Source of the DNA: JAOUEA01 sp963821935
Lineage (GTDB): Bacteria; Actinomycetota; UBA4738; HRBIN12
DNA length: 64,000 nt
NCBI GenBank assembly: GCA_963821935.1
Contig: CAWGFM010000004.1
Coordinates: forward strand, 682,001 to 746,000
Direction of reading: 5' to 3'
Under the pieces are notes generated by a model. That model made no database searches and was not told where the DNA came from. It saw only the letters and a list, made by a program, of their open reading frames with translations. The stretch's first letter is position 1. Every line of letters starts with the position of its first letter. Both the position numbers and the translations under genes were made by a program. Positions 8,551 to 16,869 of this stretch are shown one piece after another.

Positions 8551-9750
8551 GTGAACATCCACGAGTACCAAGCCAAGGCGCTGCTCCGCCGGTACCGGGT
8601 GACCACGCCTCGGGGAGAGGTCGTCTACACCTCGAAGGCGGCCGGCCGCGTCGCCGAGGAGCTCGGAGGTCAGCGCTGGGTGGTGAAGGCACAGGTCCAC
8701 GCGGGCGGTCGTGGCAAGGCAGGTGGCGTGAAGATCGGCAACACGCCCGAGAAGATCGCAGCGATCGCCGACCAGATGCTGGGCTCGACGCTGGTCACCG
8801 CGCAGACAGGCGTCCAGGGTCAACGCGTGAGCCGTGTGCTCGTCGAACGCGCATCGCGGGTCGAGCGTGAGTTCTACCTCTCATTGGTGGTGGATCGCGA
8901 TTCGCAGCGGGTCGTCGTGATCGCGAGCGCGCACGGCGGGGTCGATATCGAAGACGTCGCGACGGCGAACCCGGGCGCGATCCACACGGAGTACGTCGAT
9001 CCCGGTGTGGAGCTGCTCGACTTCCAATGCAGGAAGGTCGCGACCGCGATCGGTCTCGGCAAGAAGACGACGTCATTCACACGGCTCCTGAAACGCATGT
9101 ACCGATTGTTCCGAGACACCGACTGCTTGATGCTCGAGGTGAACCCATTCATCGAGACAGAGGATGGCGAGCTGGTGGCCCTGGACGCGAAGATGAGCTT
9201 CGATGACAACGCGTTGTTCCGCCAAGGCGACATCGTGGAGCTTCGTGACTTCGAGGAGGAGGACCCCAAAGAGGTGGAGGCCTCCGGCCACGGGCTCAAC
9301 TACATCGCGCTGGACGGCAACGTCGGCTGCATCGTGAACGGCGCCGGACTCGCCATGGGCACGATGGACGCGATCGCACATCACGGTGGGCGCCCGGCGA
9401 ACTTCCTCGACGTCGGTGGAGGGGCTAGTCCGGAGAAGATCGCGAACGCGTTCCGTGTCGTGCTGAAGGACCCCAACGTGCGGGCGATCCTCGTCAACAT
9501 CTTCGCCGGCATCAACCGCTGCGACTGGATCGCCCAGGGCGTTCTACAGGCGACGCGCGATCAGGAGATCCGGATCCCCGTCATCGTGCGACTCGCGGGC
9601 ACCAACGTGGATGAGGGCCGCGCCATCTTGGACCAGAGCGGCCTGACGTTGATCCAAGCCGCCGACCTGGACGACGCGGCTGCCAAGGCGGTCGCGGCCA
9701 GCGCCGGGCAGGAGCAGGAAGCGGCCAGCGCGCAGGAGGTTCCCGCATGA
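8551..9750 (+). CDS. mtkA: Malate-CoA ligase (malate thiokinase) beta subunit
   Basis: A 399-residue ATP-grasp subunit of the succinyl-CoA synthetase fold. MNIHEYQAKALLRRY opens the protein, followed by VHAGGRGKAGGVK, the EVNPFIETEDGELVALDAK block (about residue 200-220) and DDNALFRQ. SucC and MtkA are hard to tell apart by eye; position directly after malyl-CoA lyase and before its partner alpha subunit, within the serine-cycle block, argues for malate as the substrate. GTG start with GGAGG 8 nt upstream; its stop overlaps the mtkB start (ATGA). Succinyl-CoA ligase is the alternative. Confidence 0.88.
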   Translation: MNIHEYQAKALLRRYRVTTPRGEVVYTSKAAGRVAEELGGQRWVVKAQVHAGGRGKAGGVKIGNTPEKIAAIADQMLGSTLVTAQTGVQGQRVSRVLVERASRVEREFYLSLVVDRDSQRVVVIASAHGGVDIEDVATANPGAIHTEYVDPGVELLDFQCRKVATAIGLGKKTTSFTRLLKRMYRLFRDTDCLMLEVNPFIETEDGELVALDAKMSFDDNALFRQGDIVELRDFEEEDPKEVEASGHGLNYIALDGNVGCIVNGAGLAMGTMDAIAHHGGRPANFLDVGGGASPEKIANAFRVVLKDPNVRAILVNIFAGINRCDWIAQGVLQATRDQEIRIPVIVRLAGTNVDEGRAILDQSGLTLIQAADLDDAAAKAVAASAGQEQEAASAQEVPA

Positions 9751-10649
9751 GCGTGTATGTGGACAAGGACTCCAAGGTCATCTTCCAGGGGTTCACCGGA
9801 CAGCACGCCACCTTCCACGCCGAGGAAGCCATGTCGTTCGGCACCCGGATCGTGGGCGGCGTCACGCCGGGCAAGGGCGGCACGACCCACTTGGGGCTGC
9901 CCGTGTTCAACAGCGTCGCCGAGGCGGTCGAGGAGACCGGTGCCGACGTCTCCGGCATCTTCGTGCCACCGGCGCTGGCCACCGACTCACTCCTGGAGGC
10001 GGCCGAAGCCGGAGTCGGCGTGGCCGTGATCATCGCCGACGGTGTGCCCGTGCACGACATGGTGCGGACGAAGCGCTATCTGGCCGGGCGGTCGACCCGC
10101 ATCATCGGACCCAACTCCCCCGGCATCATCACGCCCGGCGAGTGCAAGGTGGGCATCATGCCCAGCCACATCTATCTCAAGGGACGTGTGGGCGTGGTCT
10201 CGCGCTCGGGCACGCTGAACTATGAAGCCGTGAGCCAGATGACCAAGCTCGGCCTGGGTCAGTCGACGTGCGTCGGCATCGGCGGCGACCCGGTGAACGG
10301 GACCGACTTCAAGACGGTCCTGCAGGCATTCGAGAACGACGACGAGACCGACGTGGTCGTGATGATCGGCGAGATCGGTGGCCAGCAAGAAGTGGAGGCC
10401 GCCGCCTGGGCGGCCCAGTACATGACCAAGCCACTGGCCGCGTTCATCGCGGGCGTCTCTGCTCCACGAGGCCGGCGCATGGGTCATGCGGGCGCGGTCA
10501 TCGCGGGCGAATCGGACACCGCCACGGCCAAGCTCGATGCGATCGAATCGTACGGTCACCGAGTGGTCCGCAACCCTGCCGACATCGGCGACATCGTGCT
10601 GCGCGCGGTGAAGGAGACCGGAGAGCGCGCAGGCACCGGCGTGTCGTAG
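9747..10649 (+). CDS. mtkB: Malate-CoA ligase (malate thiokinase) alpha subunit
   Basis: A 300-residue subunit carrying the CoA-binding Rossmann domain (GFTGQHATFHAEEAM, GGVTPGKGG) and the phosphohistidine H247 in GRRMGHAGAVI. With the beta subunit it activates malate to malyl-CoA at the cost of ATP. Translationally coupled to mtkA by a 4-bp overlap. It ends the serine-cycle block; no terminator hairpin with a T-run is visible in the short gap that follows. As for mtkA, specificity for malate instead of succinate is inferred from context. Confidence 0.88.
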   Translation: MSVYVDKDSKVIFQGFTGQHATFHAEEAMSFGTRIVGGVTPGKGGTTHLGLPVFNSVAEAVEETGADVSGIFVPPALATDSLLEAAEAGVGVAVIIADGVPVHDMVRTKRYLAGRSTRIIGPNSPGIITPGECKVGIMPSHIYLKGRVGVVSRSGTLNYEAVSQMTKLGLGQSTCVGIGGDPVNGTDFKTVLQAFENDDETDVVVMIGEIGGQQEVEAAAWAAQYMTKPLAAFIAGVSAPRGRRMGHAGAVIAGESDTATAKLDAIESYGHRVVRNPADIGDIVLRAVKETGERAGTGVS

Positions 10650-10690
10650 CACCCTCGCCACGGTCGCAAGGATGAGGACCGGTACGCTCG

Positions 10691-11356
10691 CTGGATGCAC
10701 GGGACACGTCCCCTGCGGTCGACGGCTGGATCGCAGGGGCGGCGTTCGAGACGGGGCACCGGTTCGTGATCGGGTGGTGGCCCCACTCGCCGTTCGGTGC
10801 GTTCGCCGACGTGATGTGGTCGCAACCGGATGGGACGCGCGTGCTGCTGGTCACACGCGATGAGATCCGCGACTTCGTCGGGACGCACTATCGCTTCGAC
10901 CGGTGCGAACGCGTGCCGATCCGCTTGGTGACGCGAGGCGCCACCGTCGCCGTCAGCGCGGGTCGGTGCGGCGTGCTGTACTCGATCGCCAGGCGCGGAG
11001 CGATGTCGTTCCTCCTTGCTCTGCGACCGGCCGCCATCTGGACCGACATCCGATGGATCGGTGTCGAGGACCGAGTGCTGCGCCCACTGTCCGGTCCATT
11101 GTTCGGCTCGGCCACGCAGATCCATGCCAGGGGTCGAACGGCGCAGGGAGTCCGGCAGTGGTACGCGATCCACGACTACCGCGCGATCCGCGCTCAGGCG
11201 ACCGTCGACGGCGCCGACGCCGGGCCGACCATGGGGGAAACCATCGAGGGGTTCGGGTTCAGCGCGTTCCCGCCTCGTGCCGCGCAGGTTCGCGTGACAT
11301 CGATGATCGACGCGACGCTGCCCCGCCCCCGACCGCCTCGAGCGCCGCCTCGATGA
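10691..11356 (+). CDS. Conserved hypothetical protein, start unclear
   Basis: The coding-like frame starts before the first standard start codon (GTG at 10766): the residues just upstream read AVDGWIAGAAFETGHRF and look like part of the protein. The only in-frame upstream start candidate is CTG at 10691. The ATG at 10695 would come into frame if one C were missing from the C-run at 10710-10713, so a frameshift or assembly error is possible. The body (SPFGAFADVMWSQPDGTR, RQWYAIHDYRAIRA) resembles small actinobacterial proteins of unknown function. The last 98 bp overlap the 3' end of the opposite photoreceptor gene and probably add a non-conserved tail. No function can be proposed. Confidence 0.5.
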   Translation: MDARDTSPAVDGWIAGAAFETGHRFVIGWWPHSPFGAFADVMWSQPDGTRVLLVTRDEIRDFVGTHYRFDRCERVPIRLVTRGATVAVSAGRCGVLYSIARRGAMSFLLALRPAAIWTDIRWIGVEDRVLRPLSGPLFGSATQIHARGRTAQGVRQWYAIHDYRAIRAQATVDGADAGPTMGETIEGFGFSAFPPRAAQVRVTSMIDATLPRPRPPRAPPR

Positions 11357-12224
11357 TGCCGGCCGCCTCCACCACGTCCTCTCCCAAGTAGATCCCCGGA
11401 ACCCCTCGCCGGTTCCGCTCGGAGACGAACGCTCCGCCTGCGTAGAAGGCTCGGACGCCGGGGATCTCGTCCACGGCCTCGATCGATCCGACCGCACCTC
11501 GGCGAGAGAGGTTGCGCTGGGAAACGATGACGGCGCCCGCGGCGTGCGTCGTGCTGATCGCCGACACCGTCGTCTCGACGGGCGTCATCGGCCCCAGCGA
11601 GCAGCACGACCATCCACGACGCGCCAAGATCACGGCGAATGCTTCGAGGCCGACGCTGTGCAGATCGCCGGGCCCACATGCCATCACCAGCGGACCGCGC
11701 CAAGGCGGCGGAGCGAACGAGAGCTGGCGTGCCAACCACGCGCGCGCCCCCTCGGTCGCAACGTGCTCGTTGCCGATCTCGCAGGCGCCGGCCTTCCATC
11801 GGGCTCCGAGCTCCTTCATGGTGGGCAACAACACAACGGCGATCGTGGCTTCGATCCCCAGCCGTTCGCCGGCGCTGTCGAGCACGTTTCGGATGGCAGT
11901 GGGATCCAGTCCCATCGAGGCATCGATCAGATCCTCGGAGAACCTGCTGCGGGTGGGCGAGACCTCGGCGGCTCGGCGGATCAGATCCACGGCGTGTCGC
12001 GCGGAGCGGCCGCGGGTGATCTCGTCCCTGAGGTCGCGGAGCTGCTCGGCCTCGATCGTGGTGTACCGGCGGTGTCGCCCTCTGGTCCGCGACGGAGTCG
12101 GGAACCCGTAGCGGCGCTCCCACGATCGGATCGTGGGCACGGGGATACCGAGCAAGGCGGACACCTGCGCGATCGTCATCGGTCGGCGCTCTGCCACCTC
12201 GCGATGGTCCGGCTGCACTGACAT
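11259..12224 (-). CDS. CarH/LitR-type B12-dependent photoreceptor repressor (MerR family)
   Basis: A 321-residue regulator: MerR-type helix-turn-helix (residues 16-55, MTIAQVSALLGIPVPTIRSW, RRYGFP), a helical light-sensing bundle and a C-terminal cobalamin-binding domain. It carries the W-x9-E-H signature (W143, E153, H154) that marks adenosylcobalamin photoreceptors and the D187-x-H189-x2-G lower-ligand motif of the B12-binding fold. In characterised CarH, AdoCbl drives dark tetramer formation and repression and light breaks the Co-C bond. The ATG at 12224 was chosen because AGGAGGGG precedes it; a longer frame to 12308 lacks family sequence. No carotenoid gene is adjacent, so targets are unknown. 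Confidence 0.9.
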   Translation of the reverse strand: MSVQPDHREVAERRPMTIAQVSALLGIPVPTIRSWERRYGFPTPSRTRGRHRRYTTIEAEQLRDLRDEITRGRSARHAVDLIRRAAEVSPTRSRFSEDLIDASMGLDPTAIRNVLDSAGERLGIEATIAVVLLPTMKELGARWKAGACEIGNEHVATEGARAWLARQLSFAPPPWRGPLVMACGPGDLHSVGLEAFAVILARRGWSCCSLGPMTPVETTVSAISTTHAAGAVIVSQRNLSRRGAVGSIEAVDEIPGVRAFYAGGAFVSERNRRGVPGIYLGEDVVEAAGIIEAALEAVGGGAASRRSSMSREPARHEAGTR

Positions 12225-12294
12225 GAGCGTCCCCTCCTGGCCTTTCCTTGCATGCGTTCCCACGCACGAACCGGTTTCATCGTAGCCCGATATC

Positions 12295-12308
12295 ATGCAT
12301 ATGTGCAT
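12295..12308. promoter_or_regulatory. Inverted repeat ATGCA-N4-TGCAT in an AT-rich patch
   Basis: The 137-bp divergent gap between the photoreceptor and the LigD polymerase has one AT-rich stretch (about 12287-12310) containing this inverted repeat. It could be part of the photoreceptor promoter or an autoregulatory site. It does not clearly match published CarH operators that I know, so assignment is tentative. Confidence 0.3.
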
Positions 12309-12361
12309 AGCTTTCCGACTCGGGTCACGTGTGCCCTCCGTGATGTCCGATACCGTGCGGC

Positions 12362-13423
12362 ATGACGTCGGAGCATGCGCTCGAGGTGCAGGGACGGCAG
12401 ATCCGGGTGACGCACCCCGACAAGGTGTACTTCCCCGACGCCGAGGGCCCGCCGATCACGAAGCTGGAAGTCGTGGAGTACTGGGCGGAGGTGGCCGAGG
12501 TGGCATTGCAGGGTTGCCGAGACCGGCCCGCGATCCTGCATCGGTTTCCGGGCGGAGTCACCGGCGAGGACACGGAGCCCTTCTATCAGAAGCGACTGCC
12601 GAAGGGTGCTCCCGATTGGGTCCGCACCGCCACGATCCGATTCCCCAGTGGACGCCAGGCATCGATGCCGGTCATGCACGACGAGGCCGCCCTGGTGTGG
12701 GCTGCAACCCTCGGCTGTCTGGAGTGCAATCCGTGGCCGGTGCGGGCCGACGACGTCGATCATCCCGACGAGCTTCGCGTGGACCTCGACCCGACGCCCG
12801 GCGTGCCGTGGGACCACGTTCGCCGAGTGGCGTTGGTCTCACGCGAGGTGCTCGCCGAGCACGGGCTGACCGGGTTCCCCAAGACGAGCGGCAAACGTGG
12901 CGTCCACATCAACGCCCGGGTCGAGCGAGGGAACGGCTTCACCGCCACGCGCCGGGCGGCGCTGGCCTTCGCGCGCGAGGTGGAACGCCGCATGCCCGAC
13001 ATCGCCACCACCGCGTGGTGGAAGGAAGAACGGCAGGGAGTCTTCCTCGACTACAACCAGAACGCCCGAGATCGCACCGTCGCGAGCGCCTACTCCGTGC
13101 GGCCCATGCCCGACGCCCGCGTCTCGACACCCCTGGACTGGTCGGAGGTGGCCGAGGTCGAGCCGGCACGGTTCACGATGCGGACGGTGCCCCAGCGGCT
13201 CGAAGAGGTGGGTGACCCCGGCGCCGGCATCGATGAGCACTCCGGCACCTTGGACTCGCTGCTGGAGCTGGCGGCTCGCGACGCCGAGGGAGGCCTGGGT
13301 GATGCGCCCTGGCCTCCACACTTCCCCAAGGGGGACGATGAGCCGATGCGAGTGAATCCTTCGAGAGCCCGGCGGGTCGCGGCGTTCGAGGAAGAGCACC
13401 GTCGGAGGAAGTCCACCCGATAG
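12362..13423 (+). CDS. LigD-type polymerase (PolDom, AEP/primase-polymerase)
   Basis: A 353-residue stand-alone homologue of the LigD polymerase domain that fills gaps and adds ribo- or deoxynucleotides at double-strand break ends during non-homologous end joining. The catalytic Asp pair D141-L-D143 sits in LRVDLDPTPG, followed by FPKTSGKRGVHI and a DYNQNARDRTVASAYSVR block, all standard for the family. It is not fused to a ligase: the ligase gene lies tail to tail directly after it, with no base between the two stops. A Ku gene is not in the window. A TACCGT box 5 nt before the ATG suggests a leaderless start. Confidence 0.9.
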   Translation: MTSEHALEVQGRQIRVTHPDKVYFPDAEGPPITKLEVVEYWAEVAEVALQGCRDRPAILHRFPGGVTGEDTEPFYQKRLPKGAPDWVRTATIRFPSGRQASMPVMHDEAALVWAATLGCLECNPWPVRADDVDHPDELRVDLDPTPGVPWDHVRRVALVSREVLAEHGLTGFPKTSGKRGVHINARVERGNGFTATRRAALAFAREVERRMPDIATTAWWKEERQGVFLDYNQNARDRTVASAYSVRPMPDARVSTPLDWSEVAEVEPARFTMRTVPQRLEEVGDPGAGIDEHSGTLDSLLELAARDAEGGLGDAPWPPHFPKGDDEPMRVNPSRARRVAAFEEEHRRRKSTR

Positions 13424-14497
13424 TCAGGCGTCCTCCTCGGGCCACGAAGGGGCTTGGGCACCGGGCACCTGTGCGAACGTGCAGGTGCCCGGCTGCCGAT
13501 CGTCGCGCCACCGCACGAACGTGGCGGCGTGCCGGAACCGGCCGTACTGCATACGGTCGATCGTGACCTCGCAGACCAACACGGGCTCGAGCGTCACCCA
13601 GGCGGTGTCTTTGCCGGCGCTCCATCGGCTCGGTCCGCCCGGGGCCCGCCCACCTTCGAAGCTGTCGCCGCCTTCGAGGGAACGCAGCTCGCCGAGCATG
13701 TCGCGACGCTCCTTCGCCTTGAACGAGGACGTGTGCCCGACGTAGTGCAGCGTGTCTCCGGCGTACAGACCCAAGAGCAGTGCACCGACACCATCGCCGG
13801 TCTTCGATAGCCGATACCCCCCGACGACGCAGTCGAGCGTGGTGCGATGCTTGACCTTCACCCACCCACGCTCACCGGACAGGTAGGGCTGATCGTCCAC
13901 CTTGGCCAGGACACCGTCTTGCCCGAGACCATCAGCATCATCGAACCACGCGCGGGCTGTCGACACCTCGCCGGTCCACGGAGCGACCAGCACGACCGGC
14001 GCGGGCGGCATCGAGCCCAGGTCGCCAGGCGCGAGCGCCCACCCCAGTCGTCCGGCCGCCGCGGCGAGCCGATCGCGCCGATCGGACAGCGGAAGCCCCG
14101 TCAGCTCCTCGCCGCCTTCCTGGAGCAGATCGAAGAGCACCAGCGACGCGGGGAGCTCGGCGGCGAGCTTGCGGACCCGGGACTCGGCCGGATGCAGACG
14201 CAGCTGGAGCTGGTCGAACTCCATCGACCCGGCGTCGACACGCAGGATCTCGCCATCCGCGATGTAGGGACCTCCGCCCGACGACGCGAGCGTTTCCTCG
14301 AGCTCGGGGAAGTACCGACCGAGCGGTCGCCCGTCGCGGCTCACGACCTGCACGGTGCCGTCGGCGTCGACCGAGACGATGGTGCGGAACCCGTCCCATT
14401 TCGGTTCGTAGGTCCAGTCCTGGCCTTCGGGCATCTCCGGCTGCAGCTTCGCCAGCATCGGGGCGGGCAGCCCGCCCGCGATCGTCCGTGTGGGCAT
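13424..14497 (-). CDS. ATP-dependent DNA ligase (LigC/LigD ligase type)
   Basis: A 357-residue ATP-dependent ligase sealing nicks through a ligase-AMP intermediate. Motif I is EPKWDGFR with adenylated Lys K33; ADGEIL (motif III region), DGVLAKVDDQPY (motif IV) and WVKVKHRTTLD (motif V) follow, then an OB-fold domain. Size fits stand-alone LigC enzymes of actinobacteria. Convergent with the LigD polymerase gene, stops abutting, so it is a separate transcript. A TAGGGT box 7 nt before the ATG suggests leaderless transcription. Confidence 0.92.
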   Translation of the reverse strand: MPTRTIAGGLPAPMLAKLQPEMPEGQDWTYEPKWDGFRTIVSVDADGTVQVVSRDGRPLGRYFPELEETLASSGGGPYIADGEILRVDAGSMEFDQLQLRLHPAESRVRKLAAELPASLVLFDLLQEGGEELTGLPLSDRRDRLAAAAGRLGWALAPGDLGSMPPAPVVLVAPWTGEVSTARAWFDDADGLGQDGVLAKVDDQPYLSGERGWVKVKHRTTLDCVVGGYRLSKTGDGVGALLLGLYAGDTLHYVGHTSSFKAKERRDMLGELRSLEGGDSFEGGRAPGGPSRWSAGKDTAWVTLEPVLVCEVTIDRMQYGRFRHAATFVRWRDDRQPGTCTFAQVPGAQAPSWPEEDA

Positions 14498-14504
14498 GGA
14501 GCCG

Positions 14505-14510
14505 ACCCTA
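14505..14510 (-). promoter_or_regulatory. TANNNT box 7 nt before the ligase start (TAGGGT)
   Basis: TAGGGT on the minus strand ends 7 nt before the ATG at 14497, matching the leaderless pattern seen at other genes in this window. Confidence 0.35.
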
Positions 14511-14597
14511 TCGCCTGGCGGACGATGCGATCAGTGGCGCAGGGATACCGGCTTCCGGGTAGCGGGTTCTCGCCCCTCGGCAACCGATACCTCATGC

Positions 14598-15047
14598 ATG
14601 CGAAGGGCCCAGCGATCCACCCAGGACGGCTTCACCATGGTCGAGCTGATGGTCGTCGTCTTGATCATCGGGATCTTGGTGGCGGTCGCGCTGCCGATGA
14701 TGCTGGGCGCCAAGACCCGCGCCCAGGATCGCGCGGCCCAGGCCTACGCGAAGTACGCATTCAGCGCGGAGAAGGTCTACTTCGCCGACACCGAGACCTA
14801 CACCAGTTCGGTGCCGGCGTTGGACGCGATCGAGCCGGAGCTGAACTACGTGGACGGCGACACCCCGGTCGCATCTGGCGTGGTGTACGTGCACGTGCAC
14901 CCGGGACCGAACGAGGTCCTGATCTCGGTCAAGAGCCAATCGGGGTCCTGCTTCTACCTTCGCGAAGCGAACGGCGGCGGGGTGAGCTTCGCCAGCAACA
15001 CGGCCTGCGGCATCGCCGACACCCAGTCGTTCAGCGACTCGTGGTGA
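14598..15047 (+). CDS. Type IV pilin-like protein (prepilin)
   Basis: A 149-residue prepilin with a short leader and the class III processing signal DG|FTMVELMVVVLIIGILVAV: cleavage after G11, F12 becomes residue 1 and E16 is the conserved Glu+5. The hydrophobic helix is followed by a globular domain with two cysteines near the C-terminus (SGSCFYL, TACGIAD) that may form the D-loop disulphide. No pilus assembly gene is nearby, so this is an orphan (minor pilin or pseudopilin). ATG at 14598 chosen because it gives a leader of normal length. The last 17 bp overlap the end of typA on the other strand. Confidence 0.85.
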   Translation: MRRAQRSTQDGFTMVELMVVVLIIGILVAVALPMMLGAKTRAQDRAAQAYAKYAFSAEKVYFADTETYTSSVPALDAIEPELNYVDGDTPVASGVVYVHVHPGPNEVLISVKSQSGSCFYLREANGGGVSFASNTACGIADTQSFSDSW

Positions 15048-16869
15048 TCGGCTTGGTGCGCCGCGACGCGCGGACGCGCTCCTGCTGACCAAGGACGACC
15101 TTGCGCAATCGGACGTGGTTGGGCGTGACCTCCACGCATTCGTCCTCGCGGATGAACTCCAGCGCTTGCTCCAATGACATCTGCAGCTTGGGGATCAGCC
15201 TGATCAACTCCTCGGCATTGGCCTTGCGCATGTTGGTGAGGTGCTTCTCCTTCGTGGGGTTGACGTCCATGTCCTCGGTTCGGGCGTTCTCGCCCACGAT
15301 CATCCCTTCGTAGACCTCCTCGCCCGGTCCCACGAACATCGCCCCGCGTTCCTGCAGGTTCAGCAGCGCGAACTGGGTCGTGGAGCCGGTGCGATCGGCA
15401 ACGAGCGAGCCGCTGGGGCGGGTGCGGAGCTCACCGTGCCAGGGTTCGTAGCCTTCGAACACATGGTGGAGCTGCCCGGTGCCGCGCGTTTCCGTGAGGA
15501 ACTCCGTCCGGAACCCGATCAGTCCCCGAGCCGGGACCAGGTACTCCATGCGGATCCACCCCGTGCCGTGGTTCACCATGTGCTCCATGCGCCCCTTGCG
15601 CAGCGCCAGGAGCTGGCTGATCACACCCAAGAAATCCTCCGGTGCGTCGATCGCGACACGCTCCATGGGCTCGAGGACCCTGCCGTCCACCGTTCGCGTC
15701 ACGACCTGTGGTTTGCCCACGGTGAGCTCGAAGCCCTCGCGGCGCATCATCTCGACCAGGATCGCGAGCTGCAGCTCACCGCGGCCCTGGACCTCCCACA
15801 TCTCGGGGCGCTCCGTGTCGAACACGCGGATCGACACGTTGCCGACCAGCTCCTGGTCGAGCCGGGTGCGCAGCAGGCGCGCCGTCATCTTGTCGCCATC
15901 CCTGCCCGACAGGGGCGAGGTGTTGATGCCCACGGTCATCGACAGGCTGGGCTCGTCCACACGGGTCACGGGCAACGCACGAACGTCCTGCGGATCGGCC
16001 AGGGTCTCACCGATCGTGACCTCGGCGATGCCGGCGATCGCGATGATCTCTCCCGGTCCCGCTTGGTCGGCTTCCACGCGATCGAGCGCCTCGGTGACGT
16101 AGAGCTCGGTGATCTTGACCAGCACGACGGTGCCGTCGATGCGACACCATGCCACTTGCTCTCCGCGCGTGATCGTCCCGTTGAACACGCGGCACAACGC
16201 GAGCCGGCCCACGTACGGCGATGCGTCGAGGTTGGTGACCAACGCCTGCAAGGGGTGATCGTCCTCGTAGACCGGCGCGGGGATCCGTTCGATCAACGTG
16301 GTGAAGAGTGGCTCCAGGTCGGTCCCGGGCGTGTCACGATCGAGCGACGCCTGCCCCTCGCGGGCGTTGCAGTACATGATCGGGAAATCGATCTGATGCT
16401 CGTCGGCGTCCAGGTCGAGGAACAGTTCCTCGACCTCGTGCACCACCTCGGCGACGCGCGCGTCGGGCCGATCGATCTTGTTCACCACCACGATCACGGG
16501 CAGCCTGGCCTCGAGCGCTTTGCGCAGCACGAAGCGCGTTTGTGGCAGCGGCCCCTCGCTGGCGTCGACCAGCAGCAACACACCGTCGACCATGGTGAGG
16601 GCACGCTCGACCTCACCGCCGAAGTCAGCGTGTCCGGGCGTGTCGACGATGTTGATCTTGACGTCGCCGTGCTGCACGGCGGTGTTCTTCGCCAGGATCG
16701 TGATCCCCTTCTCGCGTTCCAGATCCATGGAATCCATGACGCGCTCCGCCACATCTTGGTTGGCCCGGAACGCCCCCGACTGCCACAACATGGCGTCGAC
16801 CAGCGTGGTCTTGCCGTGGTCCACGTGGGCCACGATGGCGACGTTGCGGATGTCGTTGCGGGTGGGCAC
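15031..16869 (-). CDS. typA: Translational GTPase TypA/BipA
   Basis: A 612-residue ribosome-binding GTPase of the EF-G/LepA class, involved in ribosome biogenesis and stress or cold adaptation. The P-loop AHVDHGKTT, DTPGHADFGGEV (G3) and NKID (G4) lie in the first 140 residues; domains II, III, V and the TypA-specific C-terminus follow, giving the usual length of about 610. The GTG at 16869 is chosen because the protein then begins PTRNDIRNVAIVAHVDHG as in homologues and GGAG lies 7 nt upstream; the frame is open further but without family sequence. Confidence 0.95.
   Translation of the reverse strand: MPTRNDIRNVAIVAHVDHGKTTLVDAMLWQSGAFRANQDVAERVMDSMDLEREKGITILAKNTAVQHGDVKINIVDTPGHADFGGEVERALTMVDGVLLLVDASEGPLPQTRFVLRKALEARLPVIVVVNKIDRPDARVAEVVHEVEELFLDLDADEHQIDFPIMYCNAREGQASLDRDTPGTDLEPLFTTLIERIPAPVYEDDHPLQALVTNLDASPYVGRLALCRVFNGTITRGEQVAWCRIDGTVVLVKITELYVTEALDRVEADQAGPGEIIAIAGIAEVTIGETLADPQDVRALPVTRVDEPSLSMTVGINTSPLSGRDGDKMTARLLRTRLDQELVGNVSIRVFDTERPEMWEVQGRGELQLAILVEMMRREGFELTVGKPQVVTRTVDGRVLEPMERVAIDAPEDFLGVISQLLALRKGRMEHMVNHGTGWIRMEYLVPARGLIGFRTEFLTETRGTGQLHHVFEGYEPWHGELRTRPSGSLVADRTGSTTQFALLNLQERGAMFVGPGEEVYEGMIVGENARTEDMDVNPTKEKHLTNMRKANAEELIRLIPKLQMSLEQALEFIREDECVEVTPNHVRLRKVVLGQQERVRASRRTKPITTSR

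Noticed and set aside
7027..8823. 598-codon minus-strand frame opposite sgaA/mcl
   Set aside because: Shadow of the two plus-strand enzymes; spans two genes and has no family similarity.
8551..10649. Calling the pair succinyl-CoA synthetase (sucCD)
   Set aside because: Possible from sequence, but the order after malyl-CoA lyase inside a serine-cycle block favours malate thiokinase; kept as the stated alternative.
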